This document shows positions 14,701 to 29,700 of a DNA stretch of 64,000 nucleotides, one piece after another. The notes beneath the pieces are model-generated. The model searched no databases, was not told where the DNA came from, and was given only the letters and a program-made list of their open reading frames with translations. This DNA is from Chondrilla cf. caribensis (Eukaryota > Porifera > Demospongiae > Chondrillida > Chondrillidae), in NCBI GenBank assembly GCA_964020155.1, contig OZ026570.1, positions 3,420,779 to 3,484,778 on the forward strand, given 5' to 3'. Numbering within the stretch: position 1 is the first letter of the stretch; each line of letters begins with the position of its first letter. The position numbers and the translations under genes are program-made.

Positions 14701-17700
14701 GCGGCCGGGTTTGTTGAGTTCCACATAACTGTCAATGAGATCGGCTGTCAAAGTGATGTATGTGTTATTCTCGACAGTAGCTATCTCTGTAATTCTCTTG
14801 ATCTCGTTGAGATCATACGTGGTGATGTTCACCACCACAAAGTAGTCATTACTGCCAGTGGTGTTCCCGCCCGTTAGTGTGTGGGAGGCTGTTCGTGTGA
14901 TGTCATTCTGTATAGTGATGGCGGTAGCGTCCAATGTGGTCACATCGATGACATTATCAAATTCCAGAGTCAACAGCCCCCTGTTAAGATCGAGGTCCCA
15001 AGCTATCAGAGACGGATTGACGTCGTTGGGAACGAAACGGACCGCATGTTGACCCATGTTCTCGGATACGTGAATGAGAGGATTTCCGGCAAAGTCGTTG
15101 ACAGCACCACGAGGCAAGGAGAGAAAGGTGTTCAGTTCTGTGGACGCAATAAGGTCGTTCAAGAGAAGAGCTTTGAAATCTTCTCTGTTGAGTGAAATGC
15201 GAATTTTGGTCTTCATGTCAGTAGCAGGGTCGACATAGGACACGTTCCCTCCAGTGAGCGAGTACTTCCGGCCCATGAGGTCTGTGTTGTTGTAGTACTG
15301 TTGGATGACAAACAGGGAGGAGTTGACGTTGGAAATATCCACCGGTTCGTTGAAGGCTACAATGAGGTGTCTGTCCCGATAGCTGAACTCCTCGAACTCG
15401 AACACAACGGGATCCACAAAATCGTCATAAAACTCTGGATTGAAGGGATTCTCGGCGTTCACTCTAGGAATGGCCCTGTTTGGTGCAGGATCCTGTACGA
15501 GGTCATTCACGAGAAACTCTGTGTGTGTGATCCATGTGGTGTTCCGTGAGATGGCGAGGGTCTCACGGGCCTGGATCTCCTTCAGATCAACCTCACTCAA
15601 CTGCAGCAAGATCGTGTCTCGATTGTCACTCCCAACACCGGTGCTGAACTCCCCTCCAGTCAGTGTGTAACTTGAAGTCGCGTTGAAGGCATTCTGCAAC
15701 GTTAGCTGGTTCTGTCGGAAGGACACCGTCCTAACACTCTCGCTGAAGGTAAGGTGGAGAGTTTCTGCCGTGAGATTCAGCTCTGCGGCTATGATGGATG
15801 GACCAAGAGCATCCCGGTGGAAAACAGCAACTATCGTTGGATCCAGTGGAGTCAGGTAGTTACCGGACATATCCTGTATGGTCGTGTTGGCGGCAGCAAG
15901 ATAGGTGTTGACGTTCAGCGAATAGAAACTGCTCAAAACTTGAATTTCTCTGATGTCATGACTGGTGAAGGTGAAGTCCAATACGAGACCGTTCTCTGTG
16001 GTCCGTCTGTCTCCTCCCGTGAGTGGATAGGAGAGGGCCCCAGCCACGTCTGACTGATAGGTGGTCAGCGATGTTGGCATGAAAGAGCTGACATTGACTG
16101 CCTCACTGAAGTAGAGGGTTACATCGCCAAAGGTCATGTTGACCAAGAAGTGGGTGATGGTTGGAGGCGTAGTGTCCGGGATGTACTCAGCGGCTCGTAC
16201 ACCGGATCCATTCAGTCGAGCAACCACCAGATTGTTGTTCATGTCGGAGATGGTGGAGTTGGTGAAAGAAATGTAACAATCATCTCCGTTAGCCTCCACG
16301 GTACAGATCTCCATCAACTTGATGGCATTGAGATCGTCATCACTCAATCTGAAAGCCAGTTTTGTTCCATCAGGACTTAGCAGAGTCCCGTTACCAATAC
16401 GATGGTGCACAGTGATAGCACTACGGCCATCCTGTACGGTGATCTGAGTGTGATCAAAGGATTCACTGTTGACTGTCTCTGAGAACGTGAAGAGGAGTAG
16501 CCCATCGTTAAGGTCCATCACCCAGGCAACCAACTCCGGACCTGTGGTATCAGGAACAAACACAGCAACATCTTCTGCTGACGAGGCGTTGACTGGTAGA
16601 ACGGGGTTACCAGCTTGATCTGATATCGTTGTTTCCATCAATGATAGGTATGTGTTGTCGTAACCGGTAGCGATGGATGTAAGGTTCGTGATGGTGTTGA
16701 GATCGTTGACTGAAAGCCTCAGTGAAATGATGGGATTATCATAGCTGGTGGTAGTCCCACCAGTGAGCGTGAACACATCACGAGGAGCAGCTTCGCGTGA
16801 TCCTTGAAGCGTGATGGACTGAGGGGTGAGAGATGAAGAATTCACAGTCTCAGAGAAGCTCAGCGTTAGGATGCCTTCATTCACATCCAACTCGAATCTT
16901 GTCAGCTCAGGCTGGATCCTGTCTGGTGTGTGGACCCTCACTTGTTGGGCGAATGGAGCAACGTTCCTGATCTCCACCAGCGGATTACTCCTCTCAGCAA
17001 AGTCACTCACGGCTTCGGACTTTATCAGAAGGTAAGTGTCATCAGCAGAGGTAGCCACAGACTCAAGGCTCTTCAGAATATCGAGATCGGTTTGAGTGAG
17101 GTGTACCACCAACATGGGTGGATGTCCTGATGTCAGAGTTGAGCCACTGAGCTGACCACCAGAGAGAATATAAGCCTTCAACACACCTGCGTATACATCA
17201 GGAGAGCTGGTGTTAAGGGTGAGCTCGCCGGTGAAGAGACTCTCTCCATTTCTCTCAAACTGAGTGCTCTGTAGAACGATGCTCTGGATTGTTGAGGTAT
17301 CGTCCAGTGGTGGGCGGACAGCCTCGGAGAACATCAGTCTCAGCACCTCATTGGTGAGATCCAGGTCGTACCACAGCAGGGTGGGCGGAGTCTCGTCTGC
17401 AAGAAGTCCAGTGAACGAGAGCTGTGTATCCAGGATACCATTGCCGTTCATGTCTTCAACTGCTCCGGGGGGGAGGTGGAGATCACAGTGATCCGGATAG
17501 ATAGAACTATCACACAGACCGCCCTCGAATTTGATTCTGTTGAGATCAAGATCATTGAGGTTCATCGTGATCACACGATCGTAGCAATCAACCACTAGTC
17601 CTCCGGTGAGTTGATACAGGATGGATCCATTACCGACAAATTCCATCAGTACAGTCTGGAGTGAGGTGGCATTGACGGTTTCATCAAAGGTCAGCGTCAA

Positions 17701-20700
17701 GTTCCCAGAATTGAGATCAAGTGTGAAATCCATCAACACAGGTGGTGTGCTATCAAGAGTGAACAGGTTCACCCTCTGTCCGAGTGATGGAGGAATCGGA
17801 ACAAGGTAGTTCATCTGTGTATCATAGGCTGTACTCGCTTTCACCGAGATGTACGTTGTCTCATTGCCAGTGGCAACCATCACTCTTCTTTTGAGTTCAT
17901 TGAGATCGAAGTTAGACAGCACGATCTCCACTTGATGTCCGTCCAGTGATGGAGTGACAACTGTGCTGGTTCGAAGTGAGTACATCTCATCGTCGCTGGA
18001 AGAGGAATTCAGACCCTGAATTGTGATGGTCCCAACTACAACGCTGGAAGAACGGACAGTTTCGGAAAAGTTAAGCAACAACCGTTCTGCATTCATGTTC
18101 AGGTCGAATGACACCAAGGTGGGCCTTGTTGTGTCGATGGTGTACTGGGTTGCTTGGAGACCGTAACCATTAGTGATGGGTACCAGCTGCTGGCCATTTT
18201 GATCCTCGATCCCATGTTGGTCCACCACCAGGAAGGAGGTTGATGTTGATCTGCCGATATCCCGAGCCTTGATGGCATTGAGATCAGTCGGTGTGATCAC
18301 AATGGTGACAACAGTGCTGTCAACATATCGTTCAAGACTACCACCAGTCAGTCTGTAGTGGTAGGCATCACCGCTGACAACCGAGTCCGACTGCAAGACA
18401 AAGGACGGATATTGGATGCTCGTTACATTGACCGTCTCCGGGAAAGTCAAATGAATTTTCCCGTTGTCCATATCGAGGTGGTAGTGGGTGATGTAGGGAC
18501 GAGTCGTGTCTGCAATGAAGTTATCGGCCATTGTGGCATTCGTCGATGGGATGGCAACGACACTGTTATCTCTCATATCGTCTATCAGGGATGACGGGAA
18601 CGAAAGATAGCTCGTTTCCTTGGAAACAAGAAGCCCCTCCCTTTCTTTAATTGCATTCAAATCGTCCACATGTACATCCACAGTGACCAGGAGACCGTTT
18701 TCGCTGTCAGAGGAACCGAAACGAAGAGTGTAGAAAGTGGAATTGTCCCTGAACGTCATGTTGGAGGAGGAGAGCTGAACAGTGATGTGCTGGACCATCA
18801 GTGTCTGTACGTTCACTGGTTCATCGAATCTCAGAGTGAACTGGCTAGAGTTGACATTCACAATCCATCCCAGCAACTTAGGGTCAGTTGTATCATCAAC
18901 AAATGTATCAACTTGAAGGTTGCCTGTAGCAACAGATGGATTGGGATCATAGGCCATGTCGAGTACACTCCTCATCTTAGTGTTGATGAAAGTGGTCGTG
19001 TTGCTGATGGCTAACATCTGCATCTTTTTCACAGCGTTCAAATCTTCAAAGGTGAGTCTCAGTTGGACTACAGGGTCAGGGCTGGACAAAATGTCTCCCC
19101 CCTTCAGTGCCACACTTTGACCAACAGCAAGGTTTTGCAGTGTGATGGAGCTTTGGATGAGAGAAGATGAGTTCACTGTCTCATCAAATGTGAGATAGAG
19201 AATTCCTTCGTCGAGGTCAAAACTGAAGCTGTCCAGAGTAGGCGGAGTCACATCTTCTTGATACCTGGCAACCTGGGTTGCGTTACCAACGGCAATGCTC
19301 ACAAGGGGAAATCCCACCATATCCATGACAACGTCAGACAACAGACTGATGTGAGTGTTGTTCTCCACAGTGGCCAGAGTAGGTCTCCTCTTGATCTCGT
19401 TGCTGTCCAGTGATCCGATGTAGATGGTCACAGTCGGACCATCACTGCTGTTCGTGAACGTACCCAACGGGTGTGGGTCCATGAAGAACAGCAGAGTGTA
19501 GGAATCGTTGTCCTCCTCAGCACCAGGATAGGAGTGGAGAGAGATCGCGGACAAGTCCAAGCTGCTGATGTTGACACTTTCGCTGAAGTGCAGAGTCAGC
19601 ACATTCGTGTTCATGTCCAGATCGAAGGAGACCAATTCGGGCTGACTGACGTCTCTGTCATACCCGCCATCCTGCACCATCAGCGGTAGACCACTCACGT
19701 TGAGAAGGTTGTAATTCATGTCAACAATAGTGTTTGTCTGTAGCAGGATTGCTGTGTCTTCTTCAGAAGTTGCCAAGTCTGTGAGTACCTTCAGTTCGTT
19801 GAGATCATCGTTGGCTAGGAGCAGTGACACGACAGTGGAGTTCACATCCACAACTGCAGCTCCACTGCTGGGGGGCTGATGTCCAAGTGTGTACGAGGTG
19901 TCTGAGAGAGGACTGACAAAGGTGACAGTGGTCGCATTGAAGCTTCCGATCATCACGGTCTCGTCGAAGGTCAGTTGTAGCAGACCAGAGTCTGCACTGA
20001 AGGTGAAGTTAACGAGTCTTGGTTGAGTCTGGTCCTCGGTGTAGTTGTAAGGCGGGAAGGGGTCAAACTCCGTGGGAACGAGGGGATTCTCGAATGCATC
20101 CAAACAACCCATCATTGAAACAAGAAGAAAGGTGGAGTTCTCCGATGTAGCAAGATCGTAAAGTTGTTTAATTCTGTTCAGATCATTGATGGAAATGTAA
20201 AGAATTACAATAGGGGGATGACCCGGGCCATCAGGCAAGAGGGCGGGACCAGTAAAATACGATTCTGTTCCAAAGTAGAAGATCATGGTGTCGTTGTCTT
20301 CAACCTGACTGCTCTGCAGACCAAATTGCTCTACCATGAAATTGTCCACAACCTCTGAGAACGTCAAGTGGAGAAGACCCTCATCCATGTCAAGATGATA
20401 GTACAGTAGCTCTGGGAACACTCTGTCCTCCACAAATGCTGAAATGGGGCGTGGCTGCTCCACCCCCATGTAGAGGGGCGTGATGAGGTTCCCCACCATA
20501 TCGGTGACAGTCATGTTGAGGTAGAGATAGGCAGTGTCGTTGGACGACGCCAACCCACGAATGAATTTCAAACGATTGAGGTCTTCCTGGGAGAATTCCA
20601 CGAAAATGGTCGGACTGACAGTTCCATTGCTTCTGCTGGTTGCCAGCGAGTACGACAATCCATCAAACGAGCTGGAATTGTAGAAAGTGATGTGGTTGTC

Positions 20701-23700
20701 TGCTAGCATGAATGTCTCAAAGTCAACAGTCTCACTGAACCTGATCCAGAGGAATCCCTTCTCCATGTCCAAGAGAGAGAAGACTATATCGGGGGGAGTG
20801 GTGTCGTTGATGAACACACCCACTGCCATTCCTTGTTCGCTCGGAACCGCAACGAGTTGGTTGCCGCTCATGTCACGTACAGTCATGTTGGTGGCCGTTA
20901 GGTGGGTGTTGCTGCTGTTGGTTGCCAGGTTACGGAATGCACGAATGTTGTTCAAGTCTGACAAGGTGAGGAAGATTTCAACACTGTGACTGTCTTTTTC
21001 CTGGACCATGCCTTCTTTTAATTTGTAGGATTCTCCCCATGAAGTGTTGCTGAATGAGGACAACGTTATTTGGCTGGGTTCCAGCGTGCTGACACGAACA
21101 GTCTCATTGAAGTGGAGAGTCAGGATTCCCATATCCATGTCCAAATCGAACGAAACGAGAACAGGATCAGTGATGTCAGGTGTGTAAGTTCTCACAGGTT
21201 CACCAGAGTCGTTATGTACAGGGATAACAGGATTGCCACTCATGTCTTCAATCGTTGTGTACGGGAAGGAAATAAATGTCGAGTTGCTGTCGTAAGCCAG
21301 TGTCAACAAACGCTTCAACTCATTAAGATATTCGTTGGAGAACTTCACGACCACAGTGACACCATTCTCCAGTTCCTGCTGGCTGAGGTACACTGACAGG
21401 TAGCTCTCCACGTCAGGTAGGACTTCAGTCTCATTCTGCAACAAAAGGTCTTCTATGTTTAGAGAACTTGCATTGACAGTCTCGTCAAACTCCAAATAAA
21501 GCACACCAGCATCCAGGTCGAGATCGAATGCAATCAGATTAGGTGAAGTCTCATCGGGAACAAGGTCGGCCGTCAAAAGAGGCGAGAAGGGGGGGTAGGG
21601 GACCACGAGGTTGTCGTTCATGTCCGCAATGGTGAAGTTCTCGACAGCCAAAAATGTCGAATTGTCCGAAATGGCCAATTGTGCAAGTTTCGTGATGGTG
21701 TTGATGTCATGGTAACCAATGTCAACAACAATGGAGGGAGACACAGTGCTGTTGGTGGTCGAATACAGACCTCTGAAACCTTCTCTTAGAGTGAAGTTCT
21801 CTGTAGCAGGAGCTGGTTCTGATAACAGGGTGATACCAGTCACATCGAGAGAGGACACATTGACAGTTTCGTCGAATGTGAGACGCAACTCGTTGCTGTC
21901 CAAGTCGAGCACGTAGGATGCTAGTCGAGGGGGTACGTGGTCGGGGACAACGTTTTTGGCCATCTGGGCTTGTTGGAACGGGATCTCACGAATGTGGTTC
22001 TCATTCATGTCAGCTACGGTGAGATTGGTGAGGCTGATAAAGGTGTTGGTGATGTCTGTACCAAACTGCGGATAGGTCTTGATGAAATTGAGATCGATAG
22101 GCATCAGTTGGATGAAAATGACATGATAGCTATCATTCAACACAAGTCCAGAAGTGAGTTCTCTGGAGATGATGCCGTAAGTGTCATTGGACGCACTTTG
22201 AATGGTTATTTCAACCACTTCAAGTGAGGAAGCGTTCACTGTTTCGGAGAAGGACAACTCCAAGATCTCCTCAGTCAGATCGAGCATGAAGTACCTCAAC
22301 TCTGGGGGCTTCAGATCGGGGGCGAAGTTCTCCTCCATCAAGCCACGCCCCTCCGTAGGTGGTATCTCGTCGATGTAGTTACCGTTCTCGTCACAGATTG
22401 TCATGTTGGTGAGCGTGATGAATGTGTGGGCGTGGCAATCGGCCAACTCCACCAATCTCTTCAGTTCGTTCAAGTCGCCGATCTCAAATCTGAAACAGAT
22501 CTCAGTTGAATCGTTGCTTTCAATGGTACCTCCATTGAGTGTTAGGTTCTGTACTTGTGATGGCATAGGACAGGATGAGGTGTATGTCACATTCCCATTC
22601 TGAGTTTCATTCATATTTTCTGCTATCGATGGTACATTTTGAAATGAAATCTGGGATGGATCGAAACAAGAGGCATTCACTGTCTCATCAAATGTCAGAC
22701 AAACTACTTCTTCAGTCAAATCGAGGGTAAAATCCTGTAATACTGGAGGGGTGGTATCAGGGGTAAACACAGTGACCATCAAACCCATTTCTGGAGGAAT
22801 CGGTTTGAGATTATTCCCAGACATGTCCTTGACTGCATTCTCTGTAGCAGTGAGAAACGTCGTTTCGTTCGAAATTGCCAAATCATTCAGCAGTTTGATC
22901 TCATTTTCATCTGATATTGAGAAGTAGATCTCTAAGATATGAGTAGGCCCCTGGATACTACCAGTGGGCGGAGTCAAGGAAAAATTGGTTCCATTGAAAA
23001 GATGGTAGAACTGGTTATTCTGCAGTGCCAGCTCTTCAACATCCAATGTTTCAGAATTGACAGTTTCAGAGAAAAACAGAGTCAGTAATCCTTCGTCCAT
23101 ATCAAGATCGAACCTCTCAACAACAGGGGTTGTGTTGTCAGAAACATAGCGGTCAACAAGGAGAACTCCCCTACTGCTACAGTTGTAAGAGACAAGGGGG
23201 CGGCCATTTTGATCCAGGATGGATTCGCTGGTCAGTCCCAAATACGTCGTCAACCTGTTCAAACCAATTCTCATAGCTTTCACGGCATTGAGGTCTCGGA
23301 GGCTCAAAATGACATCAACTGATGTTGCATAATGGAATGACGTCATCCAGAGGGAGGAGTTACCATAGCCACCAAGCATGGATCCAGCCGGGCCGAAGTC
23401 CTCCACATAGTACTCCGCAGTGGAGTTGTCAATGGTACACGAAGTGAGGGTGTATTTCTCATCACATGTCGGACTGTCGGCCAAAGTGATCATTTCACAG
23501 TCGAGAGCTGAAATGTTGACCGTTTCGGAAAAACTCAGAGATAAGATACCTTCATTGAGGTCGAACCCGTACTCGACAATGCTGGGTTGGTTGAGGTCAG
23601 GTGTAAACCTGGTCACATTCAGGGCTACTCCGTTCAAAATGGGCACAACCGAGTTATTGTTCATGTCCCTGATCAAGTTGGGGTTGATTGTCACGAAGGA

Positions 23701-26700
23701 GGTTTCCGGGCTTATGAAGAGACTGTCCACTCTCTTGATGTCGTTCAGATCATCTGGAGACAGCGTCACCACAATGACCAGACCATTGTCCGACAGGGTA
23801 ACACTGTCGGTGAGTCTAACACCGGTTCTAGACCGTCTGGCCGTCTGCAGGACTAGACCGTTAGCTTCGAATGTGTCTCTGTTCACAGGTTCGTCAAATG
23901 TGAGGATGAGGAGACCAACATTGAGGTCCACGTTGAAGGAGAGGAGGTTTGGTCGTGTTTGGTCGTCCGTGAGATTCGACACCATCACTGTGCCTCTAAT
24001 TACAGGGTTTTCCTCAAGGGACATGTCAGTCACGCCCCCTGCAGCGATGGTAACAAAGGTGTTCTCTTTTGTGGTTGCTAAGGAAGTGAAAAGCTTGATT
24101 GCAAAGACATCTGCATCTATCAGCTGGATTGGAACAATATGGTTGTTGCCCTTGATGGGTGCCCCGCCCCTTAGTGTCACTGCCACGCCCACTGTGTCGT
24201 TTTCCATGGAGTGGATGGTGATGAGAGGGTAAACGAACGTGGACACATTAACAGTTTCGTCGAAGATCAACTCAGCAACACCAGTGTTCATGTCTAGGTT
24301 GAAACCAGTTATCACCGGTCTGGTCTTGTCCACTCTGTACCCACTCACAGATAGTGCAGTCTCGCTACTGATTGCTCGTACACTGTTCCCCTCCATGTCT
24401 GATATGGTGAGGTTCGTGATGGAGATGAAGGTGTCTGACCTACTTGTAGCAAGCTGGGACAGTCTCTTGATTTCGTTAGCATCATGTGGTTCCAGGTGGA
24501 TGACGACATCGGTGGAATACAGCGTGCTGGTGTAAGAGGGGGGAGATAGAGCGTGATACTCCCCGGGGAAGAGAGTGTCGTTGAACTGCTGCAAGGTGAT
24601 CCCAGACACACTCAGCGACGTGCCGTTCACTGTCTCATCGAACACCAAAACTAGACGGTTCGTGTTCATGTCCAAGTCAAAACTGACGACCTCGGGTGAG
24701 GTGGTGTCGTCGATGAACATGAGCACATAGTGGGCCATTGACCGGGGGATGCCAACGATTGGATTCCCGCTCATATCACGAACAGTATCTCCAGCGAGGG
24801 TAACCAGGGTGTTGTCGTACCCTGTGGCAAGCCCGGGAAATGACTTGAGGGTGTTCAAATCATAGGGGTGGATCGCGACGGTCTGAGTGGTTGAGTCGTT
24901 GGAAGTAACGGTCCCGTTCCTCAGCATGTGAGACAGTGTGCCGACATTCTGTGAAGAGCGGAAGGTGACTCCGGAGGGGACAACTGAAGTTGAATCGATT
25001 GTCTCGTTGAAGCTCAGGTGCAGAAGACCCGTGTTGAGATCGAAGATGAAACTCCTCAGAACAGGTGGAGTGACATCAAGGGTGAGGTTCGTGACCACCA
25101 CACCTCTCTCTCTGTCAATCTCTTCGACGGTGTTGTTGTTCATGTCCAGGATCATTGAACTGTTGAAGGATATGAAAGTGTTGGATTCCACCGTCGCGAG
25201 ACGCCTCAGACGCTTGATCTCATTGAGGTCCTGTTCTCCGAGGAGCACCACGACAACTGGACCATCGGGAGACAGCGTCTGGGTGTAGAGGGGCAGCGAT
25301 CCTGGGACCAAATCCCTCGCTTGTACTCCATCAGTACTGCCGTTACTCTCACTCTGGAGGGTAATCTGTCCGACATCAAGACTCTCAGTCTCAACAGTTT
25401 CGTCAAACGTGAGGACCAGCTCCCCGGTGTTCAAATCCAGATCAAATGACAACAGGTAGGGACTTTTGTAGTCCGGGCCAAAATCGGCAGCCATGACACC
25501 AAAGGGATTGTAGATGGGAACATTCAAGACCCCCGACATGTCCTCAATTGCAAACGCTTCAAGAACAATGAAAGTGTCAGCTGTTGATGTAGCCAGCAGG
25601 CGATTTCTCTTTATCTCATTCAAATCATCTCGACCAATAGAAACTGTTACATAGATGCTGTTGTTGGTGATTGGTCGGCTCCCCGATTCAGCTGAGAGAT
25701 AGACGCGGTTCTTGTAGGTGTTGGCAAGGTTCTGTAGGGCCAGTCCCCCCACCATCAAGCTGGAAGAGTTGACTGTTTCGTTGAACGTGAGGTACAGCAA
25801 CCCTTCGGTGAGGTTTAGAGTGAAACTCACTAAGGAAGGCCTGTTGGTATCCATGGCTACATAGCGAGCCTCTATGGCTTCAGTATAGTTCACCTCAACC
25901 ACCTCCAGTCCCACCATGTCCGTGATGGTGAAATTCTCAATGGACAGGTAGGTGTTTGTGACTGTCGTACCAAGATCTTCCAATCGTTTCAGTTCGTTCA
26001 AATCGTCATCGCTCAAAATGACAACAATTTCTTCCCAGTCCAAACTCATTGAGTAACTCGCGTAGTCCAGTTGCAGAAAGGCTACCGGGTCGTTGTCACG
26101 GCTACTAATCAGAGTGATTCCCGTCACATTCAAACTGCTACGGTCCACAGTTTCCGTGAACGTGATCAGTAATTCTCCCACGTTGAGGTCCAACGCGAAT
26201 GATTCCAGTCTCGGAGGTGTCATGTCAGGGATGTAGTCTGATGCCCGAATGGCGTTGTCATCAGTGATGGAAATGATATCCATCAACATGAGGTCTCTCA
26301 GAGCATCCGCACGAACAACAATGTAGGTGTTGTTGATGTTTGTTGCTACGGCGGTGTTTGCCTGGAGACGATTGAAGTCGTACCTGCTGAGGTGGACGGT
26401 CATCACATATCCATCAGAAGAATTGGTGTAAGTACCTTCTTGTAGCTGGACCTGCGTGCTTCCAGTTGGACCGTCCTGCAACAAAATGGCCTCCGGTGTG
26501 AAGGTCTCCATACTCACAATGTCACTGAAGGAGAGGTACAACACACCAAGATTCATATCCAACGAGAACGCTTCCAACTCGGCCGGGGAGGTGTCTGCAA
26601 TGTATCCATCTGATTCGGCTTTTCGAAGATCTGGAGGTAAAATGGCCGCCTCGTAGTTGCCTGCCATGTCGGTGATTGTACGACCAGATAGACCAACAAA

Positions 26701-29700
26701 AGTGTCGTAGTGAGAAGTTGCCAGTTGATTGTTCAGTTTAATGGCAAGTAAATCGTCCCTGACAAGAGAAAGAGTCACCTCGCTCACTCCGTCACCATCC
26801 ACAGTGCTGCCGTTAGTGAGGTTATGGTGAACAGCTAGAGAGTACGAGAGATCTCCGGCTGATATGGTGATCTGGGTGGGGTCAAGTGTTGAGGGTCTGA
26901 TTGGTTCATTGAACAAGAGGGTCAGCGTTTCTGTGGTGAGATCCAAAGTGAAATCAGTCAACAATGGAGAAGTTGAGTCCGGTGTGTAGTCTGACACCGG
27001 AATACCGTCCCCATTCTCAATTTCCACAACTGGATTCGGTTTTCGTACAGTGACATCAGAAATGGCTTCCGATGTGATCCTGATGTAAGTGTCATTTGAG
27101 GAAAATGCAAACTCAGCAGCCTTTATCCTGTCCAGGTCATACTTGCTCAATGCCACCACAACCTCTATGCCGTTGATACTGGAGGTCACGCTGTCTTCTG
27201 AGAGTTGTACAGCCGTCCTGGAATAGTTACTCTCCTGAATGAAGACACCACTTGGTTGGAAGGTAGACGGTCTGACTGGCTCGTTGAACGTGAGGTTGAG
27301 GATTCCCGCATTCATGTCCAGCGAAAAGCTGACCAAATAAGGCGAGATGACATCATCAATGAATATTATGACATCCAACCCCTTATTCGTCGGTATGGCA
27401 ACGTTCCCATTGCCGTTCATGTCATCAACAGAATCCATCGTGAGGGACAACCAACAGTTGTTGATGTTGGAACAGACACGATCGTCTTCCTTCAGTCGGA
27501 TTAGATCAGACTCCAATAACTGAACAACAACAACAGTGTCATTGGAACTGGGGGAGGAGCCTCCACTGAGGGTGAGTTGGGCCTGAGCATTTCGGAAGAA
27601 ACTCTGCAGAGTAATCCCGGTGAAGTCAAAACTGTCCACATTCACTGTCTCGTCGAATTCCACCACTAGCGTCCCGTTGTTGAGATCCAGCTCAGCTACC
27701 ACAACCAGCCGAGGCGAGGTGGTGTCGTAGATGTAGCGTCTCACTTTCAAAGCCTTCTCCTCCGATACTGGAACGAGAGGATTACTGTTCATGTCCAAAG
27801 CAGTGAAGTTGAGGAAGGATATGTAGCAACTCTCTGGTCCCCTGCAAATGGCTGTTCTCTTGATCTCGTTCAAGTCTTCTACAACGAAGGTGATGTTGAA
27901 AGTCGGCTCGTCTGTCATCACACTTGGGAATCCACCAATCAGCATGTGAGAATGAAATTCGAAATTGTAGACCCCCGATATGTTACCAGCTGACTGCAAA
28001 GTCACCTGTTCCAGCAACAGAGAAGACAGATTGAGAGTCTCGTTGAAGTAGAGAGCAAACGTCCCCGTGTTCAGGTCAACATCGAAGTACTCCAAAACTG
28101 GTGGGATTGTGTCCCCTGTGAAGTTCCTCACTATGAGAGCATCGCCACGGAGGATTGGCTCCACCTGGTTGCCACTCATGTCCGAGATGGCCTCCGGAGG
28201 GAAGGAGATGTAGGTGTCATCTACCTCAGTAGCTATGCCGGTGTTCCTCTTGAGGTTGTTGAGGTCTGTTCTTGTGAGATACAACTCCACAGTGGTGTCA
28301 TTGTATTGAGTGATGTGACCCTCGGTGAGCTGTACGTGAGGTGAGGAGGAAGATGGACCACCTTGAAGGGTGATGAGGGATACGTCAAGAGAGTTGACGT
28401 TCACCGTTTCAGAGAATACCATCACAATCAGTTCGTCGTCAAGGTACAAGTACCACCTCCGTAGGACGGGCGGGGTGGAGTCAGCCACGTACCGATCAAC
28501 CTGTTCCGACCGGTTGAAGTTTACTGGGACAACACTGTTGTTGCTAACATCGGACAAGGCAGTGTGTGGGAAACTGATGTAAGTGTCCTCCATGCCGGTG
28601 GCGAGGTAGTACATGCGTTTGATGTTGTTGAGGTCTTCGATGGTGAGATTGATGGTGATAACGGGATCGTACAACATGGATACATTGCCTCCAGTGAGCC
28701 TGTACCACTGGAAGGGCTGTATTGAGCTGTTGTAGGCGGATTGCAGTGTGATTTGTGTCGGTTCAACGCTGAAAGGATCGACTGTTTCACTGAACGACAG
28801 CACGATTATCTCTGCCGTGAGGTCAACCTGGAATGATCTCAACTCGGGATCGATATCGTCTCTGATGACATCATCGGCCATGAGTGGATTGTTCTCGAAT
28901 ATCGGGACAATTTTGTTCCTTCTCATGTCCCTGATGAAGTCCTCGGTGATGGAGATGAAGGTGTCGTTGACAGAGGTGGCAAGGTTGAGCATCCTCTTCA
29001 AATCGTTGAGGTCGGTTTCCATCAACAGGATGTCAACAAAAGCTCCATCATCGCTAAGTACAGCTCCATCAATCAACTGCCTCCTCTCCACCCCATTGCT
29101 CCCGTTGAGAAACAAAATCTCCGTTGGTTGCAAACTCGACACATCCACTGTTTCGGAGAAGGACAGACTAAGGATTTCACTTGTGAGGTTAACGCTGAAC
29201 CCTCTTAGTACAGGAGGTGTCTTGTCCTTAACAAACACGTCCACCTTGGTGAAGTTGTCAACCGCCTCGGGTACAACCGCCAACCAGTTCATATCGGTAA
29301 CCAGAGAGATGTCGAAAGATATGAAAGTGTCAAACTCAGTATTGGCCAACTTGGTCAATTTCTTGATTTCGTTGACGTCATCGAACGATAGTGTGATGTT
29401 GATGATTGTCGAGTCAGCAGTGCTGTGGGAGCTGTTTTGGAGCTGGTAGTGGTTGTCCTCTTGGAGTGGAACTGTACCATTGAAGAGAATGATGGCCGTC
29501 TCATCAAACGTGTCACCGGCTACCGTCTCACTGAAGGTCAACGAGAGTATGTCTGCATCCATGTCTAGACTGAATCTGTCTAGACTGGGTCTGGTTGCAT
29601 CTTGGTAGAACATGCATGTAGGTATTCCGGCTGTGGTGGGCACCTCGATCACAGGATTCAACTTTGTGTCCACAACAAGAGAGCTCGTGATGGAGATGAA